Shown here piece by piece: positions 25,651 through 33,723 of a stretch of 64,000 nucleotides of DNA. Made by a program: the position numbers and the translations under genes. The notes under the pieces were generated by a model, which was not told where the DNA came from, ran no database searches, and worked only from the letters and a program-made list of their open reading frames with translations. Positions within the stretch are counted from its first letter, which is position 1; each line of letters begins with the position of its first letter. This DNA is from Nocardioides sp. JS614 (lineage in GTDB: Bacteria > Actinomycetota > Actinomycetes > Propionibacteriales > Nocardioidaceae), in the NCBI RefSeq assembly GCF_000015265.1, contig NC_008699.1:4340001-4404000 (forward strand). Reading direction: 5' to 3'.

Positions 25651-26888
25651 CGGGGCAGGTCCTTCCACGGGGTGTCCTTGTCGGCGCGCGGCTCGGCCGG
25701 CATGCCGAGCCAGCGCTCGGCGATGATCGTGCGCTGGATCTCGTCGGAGCCGCCGGCGATCCGGTAGCCGGGGGCGCCCAGCACGTGCTCACCCCACACG
25801 TAGGTCCCCCAGTCGCCGTGGTCGACGACCAGCCGGGGCCCGAGGATGCGGCGGGCGGCGGCGGTGACGTCGAGCATCCGGCCGACCCACTGCATCATCC
25901 GGATCGAGCCGATCGCGCCCATCGGCTCGCCGCTCTCGCGGGCCGCCTGGTCACGGGCCACGGCGACGGCGCCGAGACGCTCGCTGATGACGGCCTTGGC
26001 GAGGTCCTGGCGGACGAACGGGTCGTCCAACACGTCCGCCCACTGGGCCGTGGCGAGCAGCTGGCGCCAGTTGCCGCCGACGTGCGCGTTGTTGTTGGCG
26101 GCCTGCCGCTCGAAGCCGAGCGTGGTCAGGGCGACCTTCCAGCCCTCGCCGATGTCGCCGATCCGGTGGGAGTCGGGCAGCCGCACGTCGGTGAGGAAGA
26201 CCTCGCTGAAGCTGCTGCCGCCGGACATCTGCCGCAGCGGGCGGACCTCCACCCCGGGCCAGTCCATCGGGATCATGAACGCGGTCATCCCCGCGTGCTT
26301 GGGCTGGGTCGGGTCGCTGCGGCAGATCAGCTCGCCCCAGTCGGCGAACTGCGCTCCGGAGCTCCACACCTTCTGCCCGTTGATGACCCACTCGTCGCCC
26401 TCGCGTACGGCGCGGGTGCCGAGCGCGGCGAGGTCGGACCCGGCCGAGGGCTCGGAGAAGAGCTGGCAGCAGATCCGCTCGCCACGGAGGAAGGCCGGGA
26501 TCAGCTCGGTGCGCATCGCCTCGGTGCCGAACAGCCGGACGGTGGGCGCGATCAGGTGCTGGGTCACCGAGAACGTCTCGTGGGGACGCGGGGTCTCGTA
26601 GCGCGCCTCGAGCTCGTCGAAGGCGTCGAGGTGCTCGGCGCCGAGCCCACGGCCGCCGTACTCCGGCTCCCAGGTGATCGCGCCGAAGCCCGCCTCGAGC
26701 TTGCGGCGCTGCCAGTCCTTGAGCTCCCCGAGGAGCGCGGACTCCTCCTCGAAGGTCAGGTTGTGGAAGACCGAGACGTCGAGCTCACCCTCGCCCCAGA
26801 CGATCGTCTCGTCCTCGTCGCGACGCGGGAGCCCGCTCGCCGCGAGGAACGCCTCCGCCTCGGCCCGGAACTCCTCGAGCGGGATCAT
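25647..26888 (-). CDS. acyl-CoA dehydrogenase (FadE-like)
   Basis: This 413-aa protein of normal family length has CCQLFSEPSAGSDLAALGTRAV, WVINGQKVWSSGA, MSGGSSFSEVFLTDVRLP and the C-terminal GGSDEIQRTIIAERWLGMP. It oxidises an acyl-CoA to the enoyl-CoA with FAD. It overlaps the MaoC stop by 4 bp at its start and the SDR at its end. With the ACAD11-like and short dehydrogenases, it makes three in one operon. Confidence 0.86.
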   Translation of the reverse strand: MIPLEEFRAEAEAFLAASGLPRRDEDETIVWGEGELDVSVFHNLTFEEESALLGELKDWQRRKLEAGFGAITWEPEYGGRGLGAEHLDAFDELEARYETPRPHETFSVTQHLIAPTVRLFGTEAMRTELIPAFLRGERICCQLFSEPSAGSDLAALGTRAVREGDEWVINGQKVWSSGAQFADWGELICRSDPTQPKHAGMTAFMIPMDWPGVEVRPLRQMSGGSSFSEVFLTDVRLPDSHRIGDIGEGWKVALTTLGFERQAANNNAHVGGNWRQLLATAQWADVLDDPFVRQDLAKAVISERLGAVAVARDQAARESGEPMGAIGSIRMMQWVGRMLDVTAAARRILGPRLVVDHGDWGTYVWGEHVLGAPGYRIAGGSDEIQRTIIAERWLGMPAEPRADKDTPWKDLPR

Positions 26889-27352
26889 GCGTCCTCCGGG
26901 AAGTAGAAGCGCGCCAGCATCCGGGCGACGCAGGCCGGTTTCGCCGCGCCCTCCAGCTCCACGGTGAGGTCGAGGCCGGCCTGGACCCCGCCGTCCGGGG
27001 TCTCGTCCGCCTGCACGAGCACCGCGCTGGCGCGGACCCGGCTGTCGACCGGGACGGGGGTCGGGAAGCGAACCTTGTCGAGGCCGTAGTTGATGCCCAT
27101 CGAGGCCGTCGGCACGCTGAGCAGCTGGTCGAGGAGTCCGGCGAGGTAGGACAGTGAGAGGTAGCCGTGCGCGATGGTCCGGCCGAACGGGCCGGCCGCG
27201 GCTCGCTCCGGGTCGACGTGGATCCACTGGTGGTCGCCGGTCGCGTCGGCGAACAGCTGGATCCGGGCCTGGTCGATCGTGGTCCAGCCGGTGGCCCCCA
27301 GGTCGGTGCCGGCGCCGGCGAGCAGCTCGGCGCGGGACGCGAACACGGTCAT
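26885..27352 (-). CDS. MaoC-like (R)-specific hydratase
   Basis: This 155-aa single-hotdog protein has FADATGDHQWIHVDPERAA (Asp40, His45) and GRTIAHGYLSLS, the complete hydratase-2 motif. It would hydrate the enoyl-CoA made by the adjacent dehydrogenase. The ATG at 27352 overlaps the carboxyltransferase stop (ATGA); the longer frame upstream is not supported. Confidence 0.85.
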   Translation of the reverse strand: MTVFASRAELLAGAGTDLGATGWTTIDQARIQLFADATGDHQWIHVDPERAAAGPFGRTIAHGYLSLSYLAGLLDQLLSVPTASMGINYGLDKVRFPTPVPVDSRVRASAVLVQADETPDGGVQAGLDLTVELEGAAKPACVARMLARFYFPEDA

Positions 27353-28917
27353 GCGGCACCCGTCCTGGAGCTCGAGGCCGCCTCGTTCGACGCCTCGACC
27401 AGGCGCTTGGCCGGCGCGGCGGCCGCCGAGGGGTGCCACAGCCGCAGCGCTGCCAGCAGCGTCGCCCGGGTGTCCTCGGGGCGGATGATGTCATCGATGA
27501 TGCCGGCCTCAGCCGCTGCGAACGGCCGAGTGACGGTCTCGCGGTACTCCTCGGCCAGGCGTGCGCGCAGCAGCTCCGGGTCCTCGGCGGCGGCGAGCTC
27601 GCGCCGGTGCAAGATGTTCACCGCGCCGCCCGGTCCCATGACGGCGAGCTCGGCGTCCGGGTAGGCCCAGGCGAAGTCGGCCCCGAGCGACTTCGATCCC
27701 ATCGCGATGAAGGCGCCGCCGTAGGCCTTCCGCGCGACGACGGTGAGCCGGGGGCTGTCGGCGTCGACATAGGCGTCGAGCACCTCGGCGCCCTCCGCGA
27801 TGATGCCGCCGCTCTCCTGCGCCGCGCCGGGCATGAACCCGGGCACGTCCACGAACGTCACGATCGGGAGGTGGAACCGGCCGCAGAAGCGCACGAACCG
27901 GGCGATCTTGCGCGAGCTGGTGATCTCGAGGATCCCGCCCCGCCGGTGCGGCTGCGAGGCGACGATCCCGACCGGCACGCCGCCGAGCCGGGCGAACGCC
28001 GTGATCACGCTGGTGCCGTAGTCCGGCATCATCTCGAAGGACTCGGACCCGTCGACGACGGCTCGCACCAGCCGGTGCATGTCGAAGACCTCGCTGCCGC
28101 GTCGCGGGACCACGGTCGCGATCTCGCGGGCGTGCTGGGGGGCCGGCTCACAGGGGGCGGTGAGCGGCAGCTCGTCCGCGCTGTTGGTCGGCACGAAGGA
28201 CAGCAGCTCGCGGACCCGGTCGAAGGCCTCCTCCTCGGTGTCGACCGCGAGGTGGGCGACGCCGCTGCGGATGGTGTGCAGCTCGGCGCCGCCGAGGTCG
28301 GCCGAGGAGACCTCCTCGCCGATCGCCGCGCGGACCACGTCCGGTCCGGTCAGGAACATGTGGCTGGTCCCGCGGACCATGATCGTCCAGTCGGTGAGAG
28401 CGGGCGAGTACGCCGCGGCCCCGGCGCACGGGCCGAGGATCACCGAGACCTGCGGGACCAGGCCCTTCGCGCGCACGTTGCGCCGGAACATCTGCCCGCA
28501 CCCGTCGAGCGAGTCGATGCCTTCGTTGATGCGGGCGCCGCCGGAGTCGTTGAGGTAGACGATCGGCATCCGGAGCGAGATCGCGCGGTCCTGGAGGTCG
28601 GCCACCTTGAGCGCGAACCCGGAGCCGATCGACCCGCCGCTGTGGGAGAACTCGTGGCTGACGACCGCCACCGGGCGCCCGTCGACGGTCCCGAAGCCGG
28701 TGACGACACCGTCGCCGTCGTGGAGCTTGTCCGCGTTCCGGCTGGTGCTCTGGCGCAGCGCGCCGGTGGGCGCGAACGAACCGTCGTCGCAGAGTGCCTG
28801 GGCCCGCTCGAGCGCGGTGCGGCGACGGCCCCCGCGCGGCTCGGGGACGGCGTCGGACAACCGCCGCTCGAGCTCGCGCCGCGACGCGCTCGGCCCGGTC
28901 TGAAGGTGGTTGGTCAC
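27349..28917 (-). CDS. acyl-CoA carboxylase carboxyltransferase subunit (PccB/AccD-like)
   Basis: This 522-aa biotin-dependent carboxyltransferase has an N half with SGGSIGSGFALKVADLQDRA and LNDSGGARINEG, and a C half with FVDVPGFMPGAAQE and YGGAFIAMGSKSLGAD. Both CoA- and biotin-binding halves are present. It lacks fused biotin carboxylase and biotinyl domains. The stand-alone carrier at 894-1112 shares its operator. It would carboxylate an enoyl- or acyl-CoA of the pathway. The GTG start is 6 nt after -10 TACGGT, so it is likely leaderless. It is the first gene of the 28917-19715 operon. Confidence 0.86.
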   Translation of the reverse strand: MTNHLQTGPSASRRELERRLSDAVPEPRGGRRRTALERAQALCDDGSFAPTGALRQSTSRNADKLHDGDGVVTGFGTVDGRPVAVVSHEFSHSGGSIGSGFALKVADLQDRAISLRMPIVYLNDSGGARINEGIDSLDGCGQMFRRNVRAKGLVPQVSVILGPCAGAAAYSPALTDWTIMVRGTSHMFLTGPDVVRAAIGEEVSSADLGGAELHTIRSGVAHLAVDTEEEAFDRVRELLSFVPTNSADELPLTAPCEPAPQHAREIATVVPRRGSEVFDMHRLVRAVVDGSESFEMMPDYGTSVITAFARLGGVPVGIVASQPHRRGGILEITSSRKIARFVRFCGRFHLPIVTFVDVPGFMPGAAQESGGIIAEGAEVLDAYVDADSPRLTVVARKAYGGAFIAMGSKSLGADFAWAYPDAELAVMGPGGAVNILHRRELAAAEDPELLRARLAEEYRETVTRPFAAAEAGIIDDIIRPEDTRATLLAALRLWHPSAAAAPAKRLVEASNEAASSSRTGAA

Positions 28918-28936
28918 GCCTGCACCGTAGGCTCTT

Positions 28937-28958
28937 TTGATATTGACGTCAAGTTCAA
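28937..28958. promoter_or_regulatory. regulon operator, site 7 (divergent)
   Basis: The best match to the consensus, with both TTGA and TCAA ends intact and core TGACGTCA at 28944-28951. Leftward: -35 TTGACG (28947-28952), 17-bp spacer, -10 TACGGT (28924-28929), GTG 6 nt on. Rightward: TTGACG (28943-28948), 18-bp spacer, TACGAT (28967-28972), start at 29039. One site covers the -35 of both operons. Confidence 0.8.
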
Positions 28959-29038
28959 TCTCATCGTACGATGACGATCCGCTCGGGCGGGGCCGAGCGC
29001 CGATACTGACGTCGGGGACGAGAGGGACAACGAGCCAG

Positions 29039-30703
29039 ATGAGCACCGAGAACGCCGAGCCGGCCGTCGGCACGCTGCCGGGGCGGGCGCCGCTGACCGA
29101 GAGCTACTGGCCCGCCGACACCAGCATCGACCTCGACCGGACGACGGTCGGTGAGCTGCTGCGCCGGGCCGCCGACCAGGTCCCGGACCGGATCGCCCTC
29201 GTCGACGGAACCGTCGACCCGGCGGATCGGCGCCGCTGGACGTACGCCGAGCTCCTCGAGATCGCCGAGCAGGTCGCGGACGCCCTGCTCGCCCGCTTCG
29301 AGCCCGGGGAGCGGCTCGCGATCTGGGAGATCAACCGGCCGGAGTGGGTGATGCTCCAGCTGGGCGCCGCGCTGGCGGGCGTGGTGGTCGTCACCGTGAA
29401 CCCGCAGTACCGCATCGACGAGCTGCGCTACGTGCTCGAGCAAGCCGAGGTCTCCGGGATCGCGCACGGCGCCGAGCACCGGGGCGTCTCCATGAACGAT
29501 CTGGTCGCCCACGCGCTGCCGGCGGTCCCGCGGGTGCGCCACGTGATCCGCTTCGACGACTGGGAGCGGTTCCTGGCCAGCGGCACCGGGCGCCGGGAGT
29601 TCCCCGACGTCTCCCCCGACGACGACTGCATGATCATCTACACCTCCGGCACGACCGGCTTCGCGAAGGGCGCGCTGCTGCACCACCTCGGCGTCGTCAA
29701 CGCCTCGAGCCTCTCGGCCCAGCGGGCGAACTTCCGCGACGGGGACTGCTGGATCAACCCGATCCCGCTCTTCCACACCGGCGGCGGCGTGCTCGGCAGC
29801 ATCGGCACCCTGGCCCGGCGCGGCCGGCAGGTCGTCGTGCCGCAGTTCGAGCCCGGCCTGGTCCTGGACCTGATCGAGAACGAGGGCGGCAACCTGATCG
29901 TCACCGTGCCGACCATCCTGATCGCGCTGCTGGACCACCCGGACCGGCCCTCACGCGACCTCTCGAGCATGCGGACGATCATGTGCGGCGGCGCCAAGGT
30001 GCCCGAGGACCTGGTCCGGCGGACGAACGAGATCGTCGGCTGCGACTTCTCCATCCTCTTCGGACAGGCCGAGATGCACGGCGTGCTCACGCAGTCGCTG
30101 CCGACGGACTCTCCGCAGGACCAGGCCACCACGCTGGGCATCCCGCTCGTGCACGTCGAGGTCAAGGTCGCCGACCCCGTCACCGGGGAGCCGGTGCCGA
30201 TCGGCCAGCCCGGCGAGATCTGCGCCCGCGGCTACCAGACGATGCGCGAGTACTTCCGGATGGACGAGGCGACGGCGGCGACCATCGACCGCGACGGCTG
30301 GCTGCGCAGCGGCGACGTCGGGACGATGGACGAGCGCGGCTACCTGCAGATCGCCGGGCGGATCAAGGACATCATCATCCGCGGCGGGGAGAACATCCAT
30401 CCGCTCGAGATCGAGGAGCTGCTGATCCACCACCCGGGGATCGCCGAGGTCGCGGTGATCGGGATCCCCGACTCGCACTGGGGCGAGCAGGTCGCGGCGG
30501 TGGTGCGGGCCAACGGCGCGCCGCCGACCGCCGAGGAGCTCCACGCGTACTGCCGCGCGTCCCTCGCGCCGTTCAAGACCCCGAAGCTGTGGTACTTCGT
30601 CGACGAGTTCCCGATGACGCCGTCCGGCAAGATCCGGAAGGTGGAGCTCCGCTCGGGTGTCGCCCACGGCAGCCTGGGCGACCCGCTCGTCGCCGCCCGA
30701 TGA
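29039..30703 (+). CDS. acyl-CoA synthetase (AMP-forming)
   Basis: This 554-aa ANL ligase has P-loop IIYTSGTTGFAKG, FGQAEMHGVLTQ in the adenine region, hinge WLRSGDVGTMDERGYLQIAGR and catalytic Lys in TPSGKIRKVEL. It activates a fatty or other carboxylic acid. The ATG at 29039 is the conserved-length start. The frame is open back to the operator, but those codons lie in the promoter and leader. It is the first gene of a rightward operon with the NMO-like, hydratase and thioesterase-like genes. Confidence 0.87.
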   Translation: MSTENAEPAVGTLPGRAPLTESYWPADTSIDLDRTTVGELLRRAADQVPDRIALVDGTVDPADRRRWTYAELLEIAEQVADALLARFEPGERLAIWEINRPEWVMLQLGAALAGVVVVTVNPQYRIDELRYVLEQAEVSGIAHGAEHRGVSMNDLVAHALPAVPRVRHVIRFDDWERFLASGTGRREFPDVSPDDDCMIIYTSGTTGFAKGALLHHLGVVNASSLSAQRANFRDGDCWINPIPLFHTGGGVLGSIGTLARRGRQVVVPQFEPGLVLDLIENEGGNLIVTVPTILIALLDHPDRPSRDLSSMRTIMCGGAKVPEDLVRRTNEIVGCDFSILFGQAEMHGVLTQSLPTDSPQDQATTLGIPLVHVEVKVADPVTGEPVPIGQPGEICARGYQTMREYFRMDEATAATIDRDGWLRSGDVGTMDERGYLQIAGRIKDIIIRGGENIHPLEIEELLIHHPGIAEVAVIGIPDSHWGEQVAAVVRANGAPPTAEELHAYCRASLAPFKTPKLWYFVDEFPMTPSGKIRKVELRSGVAHGSLGDPLVAAR

Positions 30704-31674
30704 CGCTGCGGACCCGGCTCACCGACCTGGCCGGCGTCGAGGTCCCGATCGTCCAGGGCGGGATGCAGTGGGTGGCCCGCGCCGAGCTCGTCTCCGCCGT
30801 CGCGAACTCGGGCGCGCTGGGCTTCCTGTCCGCCCTGACGTTCCCCACTCCCGAGGACCTGGCCACCGAGATCGCGCGCTGCCGGGAGCTGACCGACCGG
30901 CCGTTCGGCGTGAACCTGACCGTGCTGCCGAGCATCGAGCCGCGGCCGTACGCCGAGTACCGCCAGGCGATCGCCGAGTCGGGCGTGCGGATCGTCGAGA
31001 CGGCGGGCGCCGACCCGACCGAGCACATCGAGGACCTGGGCCGCAGCGGGGTCCAGGTGATCCACAAGTGCACGAGCGTCCGGCACGCCCTCAAGGCCGA
31101 GCGTGCCGGGGCGGCCGCGGTCACCATCGACGGCTTCGAGTGCGCCGGCCATCCCGGTGAGGACGACGTACCGGCCCTCGTGCTGCTGCCGGCGACCGCT
31201 CGGGCGGTGAGGATCCCCGTCATCGCGTGCGGCGGCCTGGCCGACGGCGCCGGGCTCCTGGCCGCCCTGGCCCTCGGCGCCGACGGCGTCTGCATGGGCA
31301 CCCGGTTCATGTGCACGCGGGAGGCGCCCGTGCACGAGCGCGTCAAGGCGGCGATCGTGGCCGCCAGCGAGCGCGACACCGAGCTGCTGTTCCGGCCGCT
31401 GCGCAACACCTCCCGGGTCGCGTCGAACACCGTGGCCCGTGAGGTCGTGACACGTCTCGACGGCGGCGGGAGCTTCGCCGACGTCGCCGACCTGGTCGCC
31501 GGACGGCGCGGCCGAGCCGTCTTCGAGACCGGCGATCTCGAGGCGGGCGTCTGGTCGGTCGGTGTCTCCCAGGGCCTCATCCACGACGTGCCGACGGTCG
31601 CGGAGCTCGTGCGCCGCATCGTCGATGAGGCCCGCCGCCTCGCCCACCGGACCCGGGAGCTGCTCCATGCGTGA
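30700..31674 (+). CDS. nitronate monooxygenase / FabK-like FMN TIM-barrel protein
   Basis: This 324-aa protein has the opening PIVQGGMQWVARAELVSAVANSGALGFL, GFECAGHPGEDD (the family His) and phosphate-binding CGGLADGAGLLAALALGADGV. The family includes nitronate monooxygenases and FMN-dependent enoyl reductases. In an acyl-CoA operon a reductase or a CoA-thioester role is at least as likely as nitronate oxidation. The ATG overlaps the ligase stop (ATGA). Confidence 0.8.
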   Translation: MTLRTRLTDLAGVEVPIVQGGMQWVARAELVSAVANSGALGFLSALTFPTPEDLATEIARCRELTDRPFGVNLTVLPSIEPRPYAEYRQAIAESGVRIVETAGADPTEHIEDLGRSGVQVIHKCTSVRHALKAERAGAAAVTIDGFECAGHPGEDDVPALVLLPATARAVRIPVIACGGLADGAGLLAALALGADGVCMGTRFMCTREAPVHERVKAAIVAASERDTELLFRPLRNTSRVASNTVAREVVTRLDGGGSFADVADLVAGRRGRAVFETGDLEAGVWSVGVSQGLIHDVPTVAELVRRIVDEARRLAHRTRELLHA

Positions 31675-32464
31675 CCCGGCCGGGCCGGTCGTGCTGGTCG
31701 AGCACGAGGGGCCGGTCGCCGTCGTGACCCTCAACCGTCCCGAGCGCGGCAACGCCATCAACGGGGCGCTCCTGGTCGCGCTGCGAGCGGCCCTGGCCGA
31801 GCTGGACGACGACGCCGGGGTGCGCGCGATCGTGCTCACCGGAGCCGGCGGTGCCTTCTGCACCGGGATGGACCTCGACGACCTCGACGACCTGATGTCG
31901 TTGCCGGACCTGGTGCCTCCGGCGCAGAGCGGCCCGACCGGGCCCTGGCCGCCGCTGATGACTCCGCTGGTGGGAGCCGTCAACGGGGCCGCGGTGACCG
32001 GCGGCCTCGAGGTGGCCCTCGCGTGCGACGTCTTGATCGGCTCGGAGCGGGCCCGCTTCGCCGACACCCATGCGCGCGTCGGGATCGTCCCCGGGTGGGG
32101 CCTGACCGTGCGGCTGCCCCTCGCGGTCGGGATCCGGGCCGCCCGCGCGATGAGCCTCACCGGCGGGTACGTCGATGCCGGGGCCGCGCTGCGGATCGGA
32201 CTGCTCCACGAGGCGGTTCCGACCGACGAGCTGCTCCCGCGCGCGATCCGGGTCGCGCGCGACATCGCGGAGAACGATCCGGCCGCCCTCGCGACCTACC
32301 GGGCGATCTACGCCGATCTCGAGGCCGGGTTGGTCGGCGACGGCTACCGCGCCGAGGCCGCGTACATGCGCCGGCACCTGGCGAGCAGCTACCGGCCGGG
32401 CACCGCCCGAGAGCGCCGCGACGAGGTCATCGGCCGCGGCCGGAAGGAGATCCGTGCGACCTGA
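31667..32464 (+). CDS. enoyl-CoA hydratase/isomerase family protein
   Basis: This 265-aa crotonase-fold protein has NRPERGNAINGALL, GAGGAFCTGMD (oxyanion hole) and GAAVTGGLEVALACD. It retains the first hydratase Glu (Glu115). The second catalytic Glu position is His, so activity may differ from a plain hydratase. It overlaps the NMO-like gene by 8 bp. It has a Pro/Gly-rich loop (residues 82-96) not seen in the other hydratases of the regulon. Confidence 0.82.
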   Translation: MRDPAGPVVLVEHEGPVAVVTLNRPERGNAINGALLVALRAALAELDDDAGVRAIVLTGAGGAFCTGMDLDDLDDLMSLPDLVPPAQSGPTGPWPPLMTPLVGAVNGAAVTGGLEVALACDVLIGSERARFADTHARVGIVPGWGLTVRLPLAVGIRAARAMSLTGGYVDAGAALRIGLLHEAVPTDELLPRAIRVARDIAENDPAALATYRAIYADLEAGLVGDGYRAEAAYMRRHLASSYRPGTARERRDEVIGRGRKEIRAT

Positions 32465-32993
32465 TCGAATCGCCAGCGGCTTCGCCGTACCCGCCTTCGA
32501 CGACGTGGCCGCGCTGCCGGAGCTGCTGCGCATCGAGGTCCCGGCGCGGTTCCAGGACGCCAACGGCCACATGAGTGCGACCCGGTACCTCACGACGTCG
32601 GTCGCGGGCGTCGAGGAGGCACTCGACCGTCTCGGCATCCCGCGCGACTGGCCCACCCGGGCCGGGCTCGGGGTGTTCACCGTCGACCAGCACCTGCACT
32701 TCCTCAGCGAGGTGACGGTGGGCTCGACGCTCACCTTCCACTGCCGGATGCTGTCGCGCGCGGAGCGCTCGGGCCAGCTCGTCGGCTACCTGCTCGACCA
32801 CGACCGCCGGTCGATCTGCTTCGTGATCGAGGCGTCCTTCGTGCACGTGCGGATGGACACCCGCCGGGCAGCGGTCTGGCCGGCCATCGTCGCGACCGCG
32901 CTCGACGGCTGGGTGGCTGAGCACGCCGCGTTGCCGTGGCCGGTCGGCACGTCGCCGTGCCTGGGTGGCCGGGCTACGCGAGGAAACGGCTGA
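32454..32993 (+). CDS. hotdog-fold thioesterase-like protein
   Basis: This 179-aa protein has ARFQDANGHMSATRYLTTSVAG, the opening of a 4HBT/acyl-thioesterase-like hotdog with the Asp-x-N-GH motif near residues 34-39. It resembles the protein at 45067-45579 over most of its length (VNGHLNVRHYTGIASEG, HHLTYLTELRTGD, METRRTA), so the two are paralogues. The GTG has AAGGAGA upstream and overlaps the hydratase gene. Its end overlaps the convergent gene at 32974 by 20 bp. Hydrolysis of an acyl-CoA is likely but unproven. Confidence 0.72.
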   Translation: MRPDRIASGFAVPAFDDVAALPELLRIEVPARFQDANGHMSATRYLTTSVAGVEEALDRLGIPRDWPTRAGLGVFTVDQHLHFLSEVTVGSTLTFHCRMLSRAERSGQLVGYLLDHDRRSICFVIEASFVHVRMDTRRAAVWPAIVATALDGWVAEHAALPWPVGTSPCLGGRATRGNG

Positions 32994-33723
32994 GCAGCCG
33001 GTCCGCCTCCGGCGTCTGCACGGCCCGGGTGATGGTCCGGGTCTCGTCGGCGCCACTGGCGCCCCGGTCACGCACCCACGCGTCGCGCACCAGGCGCCGC
33101 GTCTGCCCGAGCGCGTACGCCGGGCCCGCGGCCATCCGCGCGGCCAGCTCGGCCGCGGCGGCAGCCGGGTCGTCGGCGACCTGCCCGACCAGGCCCCACG
33201 CGAGCGCCTCGTCGGCAGTGACGACGCGCTGAGCGAGCAGCATCTCGAGCGCGCGTTGCTGCCCGACGGCGCGCGGCAGCAGCCAGGACACGCCGCAGTC
33301 GGGCGAGAGCCCGACCGCCGCGTAGGCCGCGACGAACTTCGTGGCCGGCTCGGCGACCACCACGTCGCAGCTCAGCATCACGGCGAGGCCGGCGCCGGCG
33401 ACCGCTCCCTGCACCGCGGCGACGACGGGCTTGGCGCAGGAGTGGAGCCGGACGAGGACGCCGTCGAGGACCGTGGCCAGCGCCTCGACCCGGGCGCCGC
33501 GGTCGTCGTCCCCGAGCATCCACGCCACGTCGCCGCCGGCGCAGAAGCGCGGTCCGGCGCCGGTCAGCAGCAGCACCCGAACGGCGTCGTCGGCCACTGC
33601 GGTGTCGACGGCGTCGCCGAGGGCGAGCGCGGTGTCCATGTCGATCGCGTTGGCGGCGTCGGGACGGTCGAGGACCAGGTGGGCGACGCCGTCGGTGAGC
33701 TCGTAGCGCACGGTCCCGCTCAT
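32974..33723 (-). CDS. enoyl-CoA hydratase/isomerase (PaaG-like)
   Basis: This 249-aa crotonase-fold protein has RPDAANAIDMD, GPRFCAGGD and AVAGAGLAVMLSCD. The segment LSPDCGVSWLLPR places Asp142 at the catalytic position of PaaG-type isomerases. The first hydratase Glu is absent, so isomerase or another crotonase reaction is favoured. It overlaps the thiolase stop by a base at its ATG and is the second gene of a two-gene operon starting at 34928. Confidence 0.83.
   Translation of the reverse strand: MSGTVRYELTDGVAHLVLDRPDAANAIDMDTALALGDAVDTAVADDAVRVLLLTGAGPRFCAGGDVAWMLGDDDRGARVEALATVLDGVLVRLHSCAKPVVAAVQGAVAGAGLAVMLSCDVVVAEPATKFVAAYAAVGLSPDCGVSWLLPRAVGQQRALEMLLAQRVVTADEALAWGLVGQVADDPAAAAAELAARMAAGPAYALGQTRRLVRDAWVRDRGASGADETRTITRAVQTPEADRLLSRFLA

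Noticed and set aside
29001..29022. Possible eighth regulon operator (core TGACGTCG at 29007-29014)
   Set aside because: Both outer TTGA/TCAA ends are missing; it lies in the leader of the ligase gene and fits the consensus only in the core, which is common in GC-rich DNA.
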